64,000 bases of DNA from Vreelandella malpeensis (GCF_020622355.1 NZ_WHVL01000004.1:310001-374000), one strand, 5' to 3'; shown: positions 11,025 to 21,368, counted from the stretch's first letter. Notes: generated from the letters alone by a model not told the origin. Made by a program: numbers and translations.

Positions 11025-11396
11025 TCAGTAAGCGTCGAAAGCCGCCTTCTCCCAGTGGAATTCCAGAGAAGGGGAGTGGCCGGTGATGGCTAGAATATCA
11101 AAACGGCACGGGGTTGAGACAGCGTAACGCGCGATATACAGCGAAGCGGCGCGAATCAGGCGTCGCTGCTTGGTAGGGGTGATGGTTTCCAGAGGGTGGC
11201 CGTAGGCGGGGGTGGCGCGATGCTTCACCTCGACGAAGACCAGGGTATCGCCGTCTTGCATGATCAAGTCGAGCTCGCCGCCCTTTACCTGGTAGTTGGC
11301 GCTGACGAGCGTGAGCCCGCGGTCGATCAGCCATCGAGCGGCCAGTCGCTCGATGGCTAGACCGCGCTTGCGCGCGGTCTGGGGTCTATCAGTCAC
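11025..11396 (-). CDS. yraN: UPF0102 family protein YraN
   Basis: A 123-residue protein with a restriction-endonuclease-like fold: ARKRGLAIERLAARWL, then the putative nuclease core GGELDLIMQDGDTLVFVEVKHR (Asp and Glu-x-Lys), then KQRRLIRAASLYI. Cellular function is unproven in the family. It overlaps the 3' end of lpoA by eight bases, so translation is probably coupled, and diaA follows 20 bases later. Confidence 0.92.
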   Translation of the reverse strand: MTDRPQTARKRGLAIERLAARWLIDRGLTLVSANYQVKGGELDLIMQDGDTLVFVEVKHRATPAYGHPLETITPTKQRRLIRAASLYIARYAVSTPCRFDILAITGHSPSLEFHWEKAAFDAY

Positions 11397-12888
11397 CCAG
11401 TAGTCCCGGGGTCAGGATCGGGCCGGGCCGGCCGTTCTGGAAACGTGCCCAGGGCAGCTCGCGATGGATGCGGCCATCGCCTGCGATGGTCAGCTCCCCG
11501 GTGGCGCCGTTGAAGCCTTGAATCGAGGAGAGATCCGACAGGCGCGTGGCGAGTTCGAAGGCATCGACGCCCATTGCCTGCAGGCGGAAAAGCGAAGCAT
11601 CGCCTTCCCCGCTCAGAGCCTCGTAGCTCTGGTAAAAGGGCAGGGCTTCCGGGCCGCCGACGGCTGCATCGGGAATTTGCCACGGGATATCGACGAACAT
11701 GACGTCGTTCAAATCCTGATCGAGGCGCCGCTCGCGGGAGCCCTCGTTCAGGTGCGACGTGGCGTAGATCGGCAGGTCCGGCGCGTAGTAGTAGTCCATG
11801 GTCGGCGGCACCTGGCGCGCGTACTCGGGCAGGGCGAGCAGGAACAGAGCATCGATGTTGCCCAGCTGGGCACGATCGCCGCTGACGTTGAGCGCAGTCT
11901 GAACGGCGTTGGAGACGGGGTTGCTCGGGTTGTAGCGCACCGCATTGGTCACTTCGCCTCCCTGGCCCTGAAACTCGTTCCAGAAGGCTTCGCCAACCCG
12001 GCGGCCCCAGTCGTTGTCCGGCACCATGACCGACATCTGACGACGACCGTCTTCAAAGGCACGGCGCGCTGCCTGGCGCGCTTCGTCCTCGGCAGAGAGG
12101 CCATACTGGAACAGGCGCGACGCCTGATTCTGAGCATTGCTGCCGTAGTTGAGCGCCAGCGTCGGCACCGGCACATCGGACTGCTGCTCCAGGCGGCTCA
12201 CCTGCTCCTTGTCGAGCGGGCCGATGATCAGTTGGGCATTCATCTCCTCGGCGCGGCGGTAGAGCTCGTCCATCGAGTGTTGGGAGGCATCGACGAAGCT
12301 CAGCTGGACATCGCCGTCGCGAATCGAGGCGTGCTGACGCATCGCGTTGCTGAGGGTGTCGGCGATATTGCTGAGCGGGCCGGACTGAGGCAGTGCGACC
12401 ATGATGCGCGTGATGCTCTGACCCTCGAGCTCCGGCAGGCTCGCCTGGGAGCGGCCGGGCTGATCCATCGCGCCGCGCGCCCACTGGGCGCGTTCGCGCA
12501 GCGTCTGCTGGGCGTCGCCGCTCATGGGCAGCTCATCGTCGAGGACCTGGGTGGCGCGCAGCACCGCGCGGGGGTCGTCGAGCGCCCGACCGAGCTCGGA
12601 GAACAGCAGTGCCCAGCGTACCCGGTCACGATCGGACAGCTCGCCTTCCTCCACGGCGCTCGCCGCCTCGAAGGCCGCTTCGCGCTGGCCCTGCTGGGCC
12701 AGGATGTCCGCCGCCTCCAGGCGGCTCTGGGCGGCCTGGCCGGGAGCCTGCTGCTCCGCTTGATCCAGGAGTCGTCCGGCGTCTTCGCCGGCCATGCGGT
12801 CCACCACGCTGGGCGATTGGGTGGCGCACCCGGAGATCAATAGCGCCGTGACGGCGGTGGCGAGCAGGCCACGAAGTGAACGTTTCAT
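11389..12888 (-). CDS. lpoA: Penicillin-binding protein activator LpoA (short form)
   Basis: Outer-membrane lipoprotein that activates the bifunctional peptidoglycan synthase PBP1A. The signal peptide ends in LISGC, so C21 is lipidated; a helical TPR-like region (about 25-150) follows, then a periplasmic-binding-protein-like domain (LPQSGPLSNIADTLSNAMRQ; LIIGPLDKEQV). At 499 residues it is clearly shorter than E. coli LpoA (678) or Pseudomonas LpoA (about 600), mainly in the N-terminal region. The ATG at 12888 is chosen over upstream in-frame starts because it begins the signal peptide and follows AAGGAAGG. First gene of its operon and divergent from rsmI. Confidence 0.92.
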   Translation of the reverse strand: MKRSLRGLLATAVTALLISGCATQSPSVVDRMAGEDAGRLLDQAEQQAPGQAAQSRLEAADILAQQGQREAAFEAASAVEEGELSDRDRVRWALLFSELGRALDDPRAVLRATQVLDDELPMSGDAQQTLRERAQWARGAMDQPGRSQASLPELEGQSITRIMVALPQSGPLSNIADTLSNAMRQHASIRDGDVQLSFVDASQHSMDELYRRAEEMNAQLIIGPLDKEQVSRLEQQSDVPVPTLALNYGSNAQNQASRLFQYGLSAEDEARQAARRAFEDGRRQMSVMVPDNDWGRRVGEAFWNEFQGQGGEVTNAVRYNPSNPVSNAVQTALNVSGDRAQLGNIDALFLLALPEYARQVPPTMDYYYAPDLPIYATSHLNEGSRERRLDQDLNDVMFVDIPWQIPDAAVGGPEALPFYQSYEALSGEGDASLFRLQAMGVDAFELATRLSDLSSIQGFNGATGELTIAGDGRIHRELPWARFQNGRPGPILTPGLLGD

Positions 12889-13002
12889 GTATCCTTCCTT
12901 AGGTTTGCGTTGGTGCAGAGGCTGTGCCGAGGATGGTTCCCTCAATCCTTGCACAAGCATAGCGCACCATCCGTGCAAGTTATCAAAAAATCGGGAGTCA
13001 GT

Positions 13003-13860
13003 ATGACCTACCAGCCTCCGGGCACATTGTACGTGGTCGCCACGCCCATTGGGAATTTACAAGACCTGACGCCGCGTGCCGCCCGGGTTCTCGAAAGCGT
13101 TACGCGTATCGCTGCCGAGGATACCCGCCATAGCGCACGGCTGCTGGCGCACCTGGGCATCAACAAGCCGCTGATCTCGCTTCACGAGCATAACGAGGCG
13201 CGCCGGGTCGACACCCTCGATGCCTACCTGGAAGCCGGTGAGGACATCGCCTTGATCAGCGATGCCGGCACCCCCTTGATCAGCGATCCGGGCTTCGTGC
13301 TGGTACGCGAGCTGCGTGCCCGGCAGCGCCACGTGGTGCCACTGCCCGGCGCCTGCGCGCTGGTCACCGCGCTCAGCGCCGCGGGCCTTCCCACCGACCG
13401 CTTCACCTTCGGGGGCTTTCTGCCCGCCAAGCCCGGTGCCCGGCGCCAGTCGCTGGAGAAGTGGTCCACGCGCGAGGAGACCCTGGTGTTCTACGAGTCG
13501 CCTCACCGCATCGAGCACACCCTGCAGGCCTTGGCCGAGCAGTTGCCCGAGCGGGCCATCGTGCTGGCTCGCGAGCTGACCAAGACCTTCGAGACCTTCT
13601 TGCAGGGAAGCGCCCAGGAGCTTCTGGAGATTCTCGCCGACGACCCCAATCAGGGGCGGGGCGAGTTCGTGGTGATGATCGCCGGCGCCCCGGCGATGGA
13701 CGAGCGCCAGGCTCGCGACATCGACGACGAGCGCCTTCTCAAGGCTCTGCACGATGAGGGTGTGGGTGTGAAGCAGGGCGCCAATATCGCCGCGAGCCTT
13801 CTAGGGGGGCGCAAGAAAGAGTGGTACGCGCGGCTGCAGGCAATGAAGCCTGAGGTGTGA
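13003..13860 (+). CDS. rsmI: 16S rRNA (cytidine-1402-2'-O)-methyltransferase
   Basis: A 285-residue tetrapyrrole-methylase-fold SAM enzyme that 2'-O-methylates C1402 of 16S rRNA in the P site. Motifs: GTLYVVATPIGNLQDLTPRA at the N-terminus, AEDTRHSARLL, LISDAGTPLISDPGF and FVVMIAG. The ATG at 13003 follows GGGAG by about six bases; upstream in-frame sequence is not conserved. RsmH, encoded just downstream of rnpB, methylates N4 of the same nucleotide, a functional pairing also seen in Pseudomonas. Confidence 0.96.
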   Translation: MTYQPPGTLYVVATPIGNLQDLTPRAARVLESVTRIAAEDTRHSARLLAHLGINKPLISLHEHNEARRVDTLDAYLEAGEDIALISDAGTPLISDPGFVLVRELRARQRHVVPLPGACALVTALSAAGLPTDRFTFGGFLPAKPGARRQSLEKWSTREETLVFYESPHRIEHTLQALAEQLPERAIVLARELTKTFETFLQGSAQELLEILADDPNQGRGEFVVMIAGAPAMDERQARDIDDERLLKALHDEGVGVKQGANIAASLLGGRKKEWYARLQAMKPEV

Positions 13861-13927
13861 GTACGGCATAGCTTAGAAAAGCGTCGACTTGACGAGGCAC
13901 TGCAAACTTAGCACTGAAAACAGGGCA

Positions 13928-13956
13928 TTGAGACACGAGCGGGGCGCTGGTATGCT
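13928..13956 (+). promoter_or_regulatory. Promoter of rnpB
   Basis: TTGAGA (13928-13933), exactly 17 bases, then TATGCT (13951-13956), ending seven bases before the predicted RNA 5' end at 13964. Spacing and position fit a sigma-70 promoter. Confidence 0.8.
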
Positions 13957-13963
13957 TGCCGCC

Positions 13964-14318
<355 letters not shown>

Positions 14319-14329
14319 CCATTTCCATA

Positions 14330-14350
14330 AAGGCCCCCGCGGGGGCTTTC
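14330..14350 (+). terminator. Possible terminator of rnpB
   Basis: A 14-base GC palindrome (GCCCCCGCGGGGGC) flanked by AAAG and TTT. The T-run is short, so some read-through into rsmH 20 bases later is possible. Confidence 0.55.
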
Positions 14351-14369
14351 GACATCCTGCGAGCGTACC

Positions 14370-15323
14370 ATGTCCTCTGCAAGCCAGCCCGTTACCGATT
14401 TTCGCCATACGAGCGTCTTGCTAGACGGTGCGGTCGATGCGCTGGTGCATGCGCCGGACGGTGTCTATCTCGACGGCACCTTCGGGCGCGGCGGGCACTC
14501 TCGCTTGATTCTCTCGCGCTTGAGCGACGAGGGCCGGCTGCTGGCGATGGATCGCGATCCCCAGGCCATCGAGGCCTCCGCCGCGATCGATGATCCACGC
14601 TTCTCGATCACCCGGCGTGAGTTCGCCCGCCTGGGCGAGTACGCCAGAGAGCTCGGTCTTCACGGCAAGCTCGCCGGGGTGCTTCTGGACATCGGCGTCT
14701 CGTCGCCACAGCTCGACGACCCGGAGCGCGGCTTCAGCTTCATGCGCAACGGCCCGCTCGACATGCGCATGGACCCGACCCAAGGCGAGAGCGCGGCACA
14801 GTTTCTTGCTCGCGCCAGCGAGGCCGACATCGCCCAGGTGTTCAAGACCTACGGCGAGGAGCGTTACGCGAAGCGCCTGGCGCGAGCGGTAGTGACGCGG
14901 CGCGCCGAGAAGCCCTTCACCCATACGCTGGACCTGGCCGAGGTACTCAAGACCGCGCACCCGGCCTGGGAAAAGGGCAAGCACCCGGCGACCAAAGCGT
15001 TCCAGGCGCTGCGCATCTACCTCAACGGTGAGCTCGAGCAGCTCGACGCGGCGCTCGATGCAGCGCTGGAGGCGCTGGCTCCCGGCGGTCATCTGGTAGT
15101 GATCAGCTTTCACTCGCTGGAGGATCGCCGGGTCAAACGCTTCATTCGCCACCACGTGCGTGGCGATACCCACCTGCCCAAGGGCGTGCCGATTCGCGAC
15201 GACCAGCTCGAGCGTCGTCTCGAGGCGATCAACAAGGGCGAGCGACCCTCACAGAGCGAGGTGGCCGAGAACCCGCGGGCGCGCAGCGCCGTGATGCGCG
15301 CGGCCAGAAAGCGAGACGCGTGA
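14370..15323 (+). CDS. rsmH: 16S rRNA (cytosine-1402-N4)-methyltransferase
   Basis: A 317-residue SAM methyltransferase (formerly MraW). Typical segments are [31 protein letters not shown] (SAM loop), [37 protein letters not shown] and [15 protein letters not shown]. It is the first gene of the division and cell-wall cluster. mraZ, which normally precedes rsmH and encodes the cluster's repressor, is absent; only 50 bases separate rnpB from this start. It overlaps the ftsL start by one base. Confidence 0.98.
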   Translation: MSSASQPVTDFRHTSVLLDGAVDALVHAPDGVYLDGTFGRGGHSRLILSRLSDEGRLLAMDRDPQAIEASAAIDDPRFSITRREFARLGEYARELGLHGKLAGVLLDIGVSSPQLDDPERGFSFMRNGPLDMRMDPTQGESAAQFLARASEADIAQVFKTYGEERYAKRLARAVVTRRAEKPFTHTLDLAEVLKTAHPAWEKGKHPATKAFQALRIYLNGELEQLDAALDAALEALAPGGHLVVISFHSLEDRRVKRFIRHHVRGDTHLPKGVPIRDDQLERRLEAINKGERPSQSEVAENPRARSAVMRAARKRDA

Positions 15324-15655
15324 TGCTCGAGCGACTCGACTACTGGTGGTCGGTGCTGCGCGCCGAATGGCCTTTCAAGCTGCGCCCCCGCCTGTGGCCC
15401 CTGATCATCACGCTGCTGTTTCTGGCCTGCCTGCTCACGGCGCTCGCGGTGGTGGCGACCACCCACATGACCCGTACCCAGTACGCTCATCTTCAGCGCC
15501 TCGAGCAGGAGAAGAGTCAGCTGCAGACCGAGTGGGGGCAACTGCTCCTTGAAGAGGGCGCCTGGTCGACGCCGGCGCGCATCGAGCAGATCGCTACCGA
15601 CCGACTCGACATGCGCATTCCCGATGTCAACGATGTCGAGGTCATAAGGCCATGA
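15323..15655 (+). CDS. ftsL: Cell division protein FtsL
   Basis: A 110-residue bitopic inner-membrane protein: a short cytoplasmic N-terminus, one transmembrane helix at about 26-46 (PLIITLLFLACLLTALAVVA) and a periplasmic leucine-zipper-like coiled coil (LQRLEQEKSQLQTEWGQLLL). FtsL forms the FtsQLB complex that activates FtsWI. The ATG at 15323 overlaps the rsmH stop (TGATG); an in-frame GTG lies one codon upstream. The stop overlaps ftsI (ATGA), indicating translational coupling. Confidence 0.95.
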   Translation: MLERLDYWWSVLRAEWPFKLRPRLWPLIITLLFLACLLTALAVVATTHMTRTQYAHLQRLEQEKSQLQTEWGQLLLEEGAWSTPARIEQIATDRLDMRIPDVNDVEVIRP

Positions 15656-17358
15656 ACCAACGGCGACGGGGAGGGAGTTCCCGACAGCTGCCGATCGCAC
15701 CGCCCCTCGGGGGCGGACGCTTTCTCTTCATCCTGATCCTGGTAGCGCTGGCGGCCATCGTGCTGATCGGGCGCATCACGCTGCTGCAGGTCATCGACCG
15801 GCCGTTTCTGCAAAGCCAGGGCGATGCGCGAACATTGCGCCACGAGGTGATCCCCTCCCATCGTGGCATGATCACCGACCGCAACGGCGAGCCGTTGGCG
15901 ATCTCCACGCCCGTGGTGACGCTTTGGGCCAACCCTCAGGAGCTGCCTTCCGATGGCATCCAGCGGGTGATGCTCGCTCAGGCGCTGGGCATGAGCCTGG
16001 ACGACCTGGAGTCGCGCGTGGCGCGCTACGAGAACCGCGAGTTCATGTATCTGCGCCGTCAGATGACGCCTGAGGCGGCCCAGCGCATTCTCGATCTGCG
16101 CACGCCCGGGGTCTACCAGCAGCGCGAGTACAAGCGCTACTACCCGGCCGGCGAAGTCGCCGCCCAGCTCCTGGGCGTCACCAACGTCGACGATATCGGC
16201 CAGGAGGGCCTCGAACTCGCCTACCAGCCGTTTCTGGCCGGCCATCCGGGCCAGCGCCGGGTGCTAAAGGACCGTCGCGGACGACTGGTGCGCGAGCTGG
16301 GCATCATCAGCGATGCCCAGCCCGGCGGCGAGCTATCGCTCGCCATCGATCAGCGCATCCAGTACATGGCCTACCGGGAGCTGCGCGCGGCGGTTGCCGA
16401 GAACGAGGCCGATGGCGGCGTGCTGGTCACCATGGATGCGCGCACCGGCGAGGTGCTGGCGATGGCCAACCTGCCATCCTACAACCCCAACAACCGCGCC
16501 GGGCTAGATCCGCGGGGGCTTCGCAATCAGGCGCTGGTCGACGTGTTCGAGCCTGGCTCGGTCATGAAGCCGCTGGCCATGGCGGCGATCCTCGAAAGCG
16601 GCGTGGTCGATCGCGACGTGGTGGTGGATACCTCGCCCGGCTGGATGCGCATCGACCAATTCACCATCCGAGACATTCGCAACTACGGCGAACTCGATCT
16701 GCCCGGCATTCTCGAGAAGTCCTCCAACATCGGCATGTCCAAGCTCACCTTGCAGCTCGACGACACCACGGTGTGGGAGAAGTACAACCAGCTCGGCTTC
16801 GGCCAGAGCCCGGGCACCGGCTTCCCTGGCGAATCGACCGGAAGCCTTCCGGCGCCGGTGCGCTGGTCGCGCAGCGAGCGCGCCGCGCTCTCCTACGGCT
16901 ACGGGCTCTCGGTCTCGGCAATCCAGCTCGCCAGCGCCTACACGGCGCTTGCCAACGGCGGGATGCGCATGCCGCCGTCGCTGTTGCGCCTCTCCGAGCC
17001 GCCCCAGGGGATCCCTGCGATCGACCCGAGCGTGGCGGACGACCTGCTGGATATTCTGGAAACCTCCGTCGGTCCCAACTCCGGCGGGCGCCGCGCTCGC
17101 GTGGAGGGTTACCGAGTGGGCGGCAAGACCGGCACGGTGCGCAAGACCGGGCTTCAGGGCTACGCCGAGAACGCCTACCGCAGCGTGTTCGCCGGCATCG
17201 CACCGATCTCGGACCCGCGAATCGTCACCGTGGTGATGATCGATCACCCGCGTGCCGGACAGTTCTACGGCGGCGCGGTGGCCGCGCCGGTCTTCTCCAG
17301 CGTGACCGGCAACGCGCTGCGGCTGCTGGACGTGCCGCCGGACTACGAGGTGGAGTAG
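15652..17358 (+). CDS. ftsI: Peptidoglycan D,D-transpeptidase FtsI (PBP3)
   Basis: Septal class B penicillin-binding protein of 568 residues. One N-terminal membrane anchor (about 23-45), a non-catalytic pedestal domain, then the transpeptidase domain with SVMK (S303 nucleophile, K306), SSN (357-359) and KTG (492-494). It crosslinks septal peptidoglycan with FtsW as glycosyltransferase partner. It lies between ftsL (4-base overlap) and murE, as in all gammaproteobacterial clusters. Length is close to E. coli FtsI (588). Confidence 0.98.
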   Translation: MNQRRRGGSSRQLPIAPPLGGGRFLFILILVALAAIVLIGRITLLQVIDRPFLQSQGDARTLRHEVIPSHRGMITDRNGEPLAISTPVVTLWANPQELPSDGIQRVMLAQALGMSLDDLESRVARYENREFMYLRRQMTPEAAQRILDLRTPGVYQQREYKRYYPAGEVAAQLLGVTNVDDIGQEGLELAYQPFLAGHPGQRRVLKDRRGRLVRELGIISDAQPGGELSLAIDQRIQYMAYRELRAAVAENEADGGVLVTMDARTGEVLAMANLPSYNPNNRAGLDPRGLRNQALVDVFEPGSVMKPLAMAAILESGVVDRDVVVDTSPGWMRIDQFTIRDIRNYGELDLPGILEKSSNIGMSKLTLQLDDTTVWEKYNQLGFGQSPGTGFPGESTGSLPAPVRWSRSERAALSYGYGLSVSAIQLASAYTALANGGMRMPPSLLRLSEPPQGIPAIDPSVADDLLDILETSVGPNSGGRRARVEGYRVGGKTGTVRKTGLQGYAENAYRSVFAGIAPISDPRIVTVVMIDHPRAGQFYGGAVAAPVFSSVTGNALRLLDVPPDYEVE

Positions 17359-17388
17359 CGTGACAGGCAATAGCGTGAAGGAGTGTCA

Positions 17389-18882
17389 ATGACGTCCCAT
17401 CCCAGTCGACTGTGGGCCGCGCTCAGGGAAGTGTGGCCGCCGGGCGAGCTTTTCGACGAGCGTGTCGAACTCCCCGAGACCTTCAAGGTGAGCACCGACT
17501 CCCGCGATATCGGTGCGGGCGACGTCTTCGTGGCGGTGCCTGGCAGCCAGCGCGACGGGCGTGATTTCATCGACCGCGCTCTGGAGCAGGGCGCGGCGCT
17601 GGTGCTGGCCCACGGCACAGCCGCACAGGTGGAGCTCGACGAACGCGTGCTCTACCTGCCGCACCTGGCGCTGCGCCTGGGCGAGTTCGGGCGCAGCCTG
17701 TTCGCGGTGCCCTCGACGCTCGAGCTGGTCGCGGTGACCGGCACCAACGGCAAGAGCTCGGTATCGCACTATATCGCCGCGCTCGGCGAAGCGCTGAATA
17801 CGCCCTCCGCGGTGATCGGCACTCTTGGCGTTGGGCGCCTCGAGGCGCTGGTCGATAGCGGCTTGACCACGCCCGGTGCGTTGTTCACCCAGGCCACGCT
17901 GGCGAATCTCGCCGGGCAGGGCGCGCGGCGCGTGGCGCTCGAGGCTTCCTCCCACGCCCTCGACCAGCATCGGCTGGATGCCTGCGATATTCGCGTCGGC
18001 GTGTTCACCAACCTGAGCCGCGATCACCTAGATTACCACGGCAGCATGGCAGCCTACGCCGCGGCCAAGGCGAAGCTCTTTCGTCGGCCGGAGCTTACGC
18101 TTGCCGTTGTCAACGCTCAGGACCCCTTGGCGCGGCTGATGCTGGCAGGGCTTTCGCCGGGTGTGCGCGTGCTGGCGGTGGGCGAGGACGAGGCCTGCAC
18201 GCTGCGCGTGCTGCACTGGCAGCCCCACGGTCAGGGCCAACAGGCGCTGATCGCGACGCCGGAAGGTGAAAAGGCGCTGGAGCTTGGCCTGATGGGGCGC
18301 TTCAACCTGGATAACGTGCTGCTTGCCATCGCCACGCTTTTCGGCATCGGCGAGTCGCTGGATGCGCTCTTCGAGGCCGCCGCGCGGCTGGCGCCGGTGC
18401 CTGGGCGCATGGCGCTGGTCACTGCCCCGAATGCGCCGAGCGTGGTCATCGACTACGCCCACACGCCGGATGCGCTGGGTTCCGCGCTCAAGGCGCTGCG
18501 CGATCACCTGGGCGATGCCGGGAAGCTGTGGTGCCTGTTCGGCTGTGGTGGCGAGCGAGATACCGGCAAGCGGGCCGAGATGGCGCGGGTCGCCGAAAGG
18601 CTTGCCGATCGGTGCGTGGTGACCGACGACAACCCGCGCGGCGAGTCCGCTGAGGCGATCCGTGCGATGATCCTGGCCGGTTTCGGCGAGAGTGCCCCGG
18701 TCACCGCTATCGGCGATCGTCGCCTGGCCATCGCTCAGGCCATCGAGCAGGCCGGTGCCGAGGACGTGATCCTGGTCGCCGGCAAGGGCCACGAGCCCTA
18801 CCAGGAGATCGACGGCGTGCGTCATCCCTACCGCGACGACGTCGAGGTGGAGAAGGCTCTCGCAACGCGGAGCGCACGTTGA
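17389..18882 (+). CDS. murE: UDP-MurNAc-L-Ala-D-Glu:meso-diaminopimelate ligase
   Basis: A 497-residue Mur ligase that adds meso-diaminopimelate to the stem peptide. The ATP loop is GTNGKSS (118-124); the DNPR motif at 414-417 within DDNPRGESAEAI marks specificity for meso-DAP rather than lysine, consistent with a Gram-negative wall. The ATG at 17389 is preferred (GAAGGAG six bases upstream) over a GTG at 17383. The stop overlaps the murF start by one base. Confidence 0.98.
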   Translation: MTSHPSRLWAALREVWPPGELFDERVELPETFKVSTDSRDIGAGDVFVAVPGSQRDGRDFIDRALEQGAALVLAHGTAAQVELDERVLYLPHLALRLGEFGRSLFAVPSTLELVAVTGTNGKSSVSHYIAALGEALNTPSAVIGTLGVGRLEALVDSGLTTPGALFTQATLANLAGQGARRVALEASSHALDQHRLDACDIRVGVFTNLSRDHLDYHGSMAAYAAAKAKLFRRPELTLAVVNAQDPLARLMLAGLSPGVRVLAVGEDEACTLRVLHWQPHGQGQQALIATPEGEKALELGLMGRFNLDNVLLAIATLFGIGESLDALFEAAARLAPVPGRMALVTAPNAPSVVIDYAHTPDALGSALKALRDHLGDAGKLWCLFGCGGERDTGKRAEMARVAERLADRCVVTDDNPRGESAEAIRAMILAGFGESAPVTAIGDRRLAIAQAIEQAGAEDVILVAGKGHEPYQEIDGVRHPYRDDVEVEKALATRSAR

Positions 18883-20228
18883 TGCAGTGGACACTCGAAG
18901 AGGTCGCCCAGGCGCTCGAACTGCCGCTTGCCGACGTCGCGTCCGGGGTGGCGCTCTCTGCCGTGGTGACCGATACCCGACGCATCGTGCCGGGGTGCCT
19001 GTTCGTGGCGCTCAAGGGTCCGCGCTTCGACGGCCATGATTTCGTCGCCCAAGCCTGCGAGCAGGGCGCTGCGGCGGTGCTGGTCGAGACACCCCAGACG
19101 GTGGATGCCCCTCAGTTGCTCTGCGCCGATACGCGCCTGGCGCTCGGGCTGCTCGGGCGGGCCTGGCGCACGCGCTTCAAGCACCCCATCGTCGCCGTGA
19201 CCGGCAACAGCGGCAAGACCACGGTCAAGGAGATGACCGCGCACCTGCTGGCGCCGCTCGGGCCGGTGCTGGCCACCGAGGCCAATCTCAACAACGATTT
19301 CGGCGCACCGCTGACCCTTCTACGCCTGAACGACGAGCACCGTGCCGGCGTGGTCGAGCTCGGCGCCAATCACCTGGGCGAGATCGCCTGGACGGCGCGG
19401 CTCGCGGCGCCGGACGTGGCGATCATCACCAACGTGACCGGCGCCCATGTTGGCGAGTTCGGCGGCATGGGCCAGATCGCCCAGGCCAAGGCCGAGATCC
19501 TCGCCGGGCTCGGCGTCGACGGCGTCGCCGTGCTCAACGCCGATGATCGCTACTTCGCCACCTGGGCAGCGCTTTCGCATCCGCGCCGGGTGGTCAGCTA
19601 CGGCTTTTCGAGCGATGCGCGCGTCAGCGCCTGGGGCCTTTCCTGCGACCCGCAAGGGCGGTATGCTTTCACGCTCGTCGAAAACGGGGTCCCGCTTGGC
19701 GAGGTGCGCCTGCCGCTACCGGGCAGGCACAACGTCAGCAACGCCCTGGCGGCGGTAGCGGCGGCTCTGGCCCTCGGCGTTGCACCAGAGAGCGTACTGG
19801 CGGGTCTTGGCTCGCTCGTGCCGCTCAAGGGCCGCCTGAGCGTCTTGAAGGCGAAAGGCGGCGCCACGCTGCTCGACGATACGTACAATGCCAATCCGGG
19901 TGCGATGAAGGCCGCTCTCGAGACCCTGAAAGCGTTCCCGGGGCCGCACTGGTGCGCGCTGGGGGCCATGGGAGAACTTGGTGAGGCCTCTGAGGCGCTG
20001 CACGCCGAGGTCGGCCGTGTTGCCCGTGAGCTTGACATCGACACGTTGCTCACCTGCGGTGATGCCGCGCGCGCCATCAGCACTGCCCACGGTCGCGGGC
20101 AGCATTTCGACGACCACGAGACGCTTGCGCGTCATATCATCAATACGCTGCCGCCCGGTGCCACGTTGCTGGTCAAGGGGTCACGCAGTGCGGGCATGGA
20201 AAGCGTCATTGCCGCACTGCTCGGTTGA
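18882..20228 (+). CDS. murF: UDP-MurNAc-tripeptide:D-Ala-D-Ala ligase
   Basis: A 448-residue Mur ligase that adds the D-Ala-D-Ala dipeptide made by Ddl (ddlB downstream). N-terminal domain with VVTDTRRIVPGCLFVALKG, ATP loop GNSGKTT at 108-114, then LLDDTYNANPGAMKAAL in the central/C-terminal region. The ATG at 18882 overlaps the murE stop (TGATG); a TTG codon one position upstream is less likely. mraY follows after 19 bases. Confidence 0.97.
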   Translation: MQWTLEEVAQALELPLADVASGVALSAVVTDTRRIVPGCLFVALKGPRFDGHDFVAQACEQGAAAVLVETPQTVDAPQLLCADTRLALGLLGRAWRTRFKHPIVAVTGNSGKTTVKEMTAHLLAPLGPVLATEANLNNDFGAPLTLLRLNDEHRAGVVELGANHLGEIAWTARLAAPDVAIITNVTGAHVGEFGGMGQIAQAKAEILAGLGVDGVAVLNADDRYFATWAALSHPRRVVSYGFSSDARVSAWGLSCDPQGRYAFTLVENGVPLGEVRLPLPGRHNVSNALAAVAAALALGVAPESVLAGLGSLVPLKGRLSVLKAKGGATLLDDTYNANPGAMKAALETLKAFPGPHWCALGAMGELGEASEALHAEVGRVARELDIDTLLTCGDAARAISTAHGRGQHFDDHETLARHIINTLPPGATLLVKGSRSAGMESVIAALLG

Positions 20229-20247
20229 AACAGGGTAAACGCCGTTC

Positions 20248-21330
20248 ATGTTAGTTCATCTGGCGAATTTTCTGGCGCAGTACCAGAGCGCCTTTCAGGT
20301 CTTCAACTACCTCACGCTTCGTATCATTCTCGCCGCGATCACCGCGCTGATGCTCTGTCTGTGGCTGGGGCCGTGGGTCATCCGCCGCCTGGTGGAAGGC
20401 CAGATCGGCCAGGCGGTGCGCGACGACGGCCCGCAGTCGCACCTCTCCAAAGCCGGCACGCCCACCATGGGTGGGGCGATGATCCTGCTATCGATCGCGC
20501 TCAGCACTCTGGTGTGGGGGGATCTCACCAACTACTACGTCTGGGTGGTGCTGGGCGTGACGCTGGGCTTCGGCGCCATCGGTTGGGTGGACGACTATCG
20601 CAAGGTGGTCGAGAAGAATCCGCGCGGGCTGCCCGCTCGCTGGAAGTACTTCTGGCAGTCCGTGGTCGGCCTGGGAGCAGCGGTCATACTCTACGTCACC
20701 GCCACCACGCCCGCGGAGACGAGTCTTCTGCTGCCGCTGTTCAAGGATTTCGCGCTGCCGCTGGGCATCTTCTACATCGTGCTGACCTACTTCGTGATCG
20801 TGGGCAGCTCCAACGCGGTGAACCTGACCGACGGACTCGATGGCCTGGCCATCATGCCGACGGTGCTGGTCGCCATGGGGCTTGCGGTATTCGCCTATGC
20901 CAGCGGCAACGCGGTCTTCGCCACCTACCTGCACATGCCCTTCATCCACGGTACCGGCGAGCTGGCGGTCTTCTGCGCCACCATCGCCGGCGCCGGGCTC
21001 GGGTTTCTGTGGTTCAACACCTATCCCGCCCAGGTGTTCATGGGCGACGTGGGCGCACTTGCGCTGGGGGCGGCCCTCGGCGTAGTGGCGGTCATCGTGC
21101 GCCAGGAGATCGTGCTGTTCATCATGGGCGGCATCTTCGTGCTCGAGACCGTTTCGGTCATTCTTCAGGTGGCGTCCTTCAAGCTGACCGGCCGCCGGAT
21201 CTTTCGCATGGCGCCGCTGCATCACCACTACGAGTTGAAGGGCTGGCCGGAGCCGCGGGTCATCGTGCGCTTCTGGATCATCACCGTGGTGCTGGTGCTT
21301 CTGGGGCTGGCGACGCTCAAGGTTCGCTGA
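20248..21330 (+). CDS. mraY: Phospho-N-acetylmuramoyl-pentapeptide transferase
   Basis: A 360-residue polytopic membrane enzyme that makes lipid I from UDP-MurNAc-pentapeptide and undecaprenyl phosphate. Signature segments: [24 protein letters not shown] (catalytic Asp pair), [13 protein letters not shown] and the C-terminal [12 protein letters not shown] loop. About ten hydrophobic helices, identical in length to E. coli MraY (360). In the cluster between murF and murD. Confidence 0.98.
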   Translation: MLVHLANFLAQYQSAFQVFNYLTLRIILAAITALMLCLWLGPWVIRRLVEGQIGQAVRDDGPQSHLSKAGTPTMGGAMILLSIALSTLVWGDLTNYYVWVVLGVTLGFGAIGWVDDYRKVVEKNPRGLPARWKYFWQSVVGLGAAVILYVTATTPAETSLLLPLFKDFALPLGIFYIVLTYFVIVGSSNAVNLTDGLDGLAIMPTVLVAMGLAVFAYASGNAVFATYLHMPFIHGTGELAVFCATIAGAGLGFLWFNTYPAQVFMGDVGALALGAALGVVAVIVRQEIVLFIMGGIFVLETVSVILQVASFKLTGRRIFRMAPLHHHYELKGWPEPRVIVRFWIITVVLVLLGLATLKVR

Positions 21331-21368
21331 TCAACGCCGCCGATCGCCCCCGCGCAAGGAGCCGACGC

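Noticed and set aside
11464..12843. 459-codon open frame antisense to lpoA
   Set aside because: Same GC effect; LpoA has a lipobox, ribosome site and operon context on the other strand.
20361..21368. Long open frame upstream of murD, running through mraY, that could be read as a 794-residue fusion
   Set aside because: The upstream part is out of frame with MraY and has no homology-like features; a good ATG and AAGGAG at murD explain the real start.
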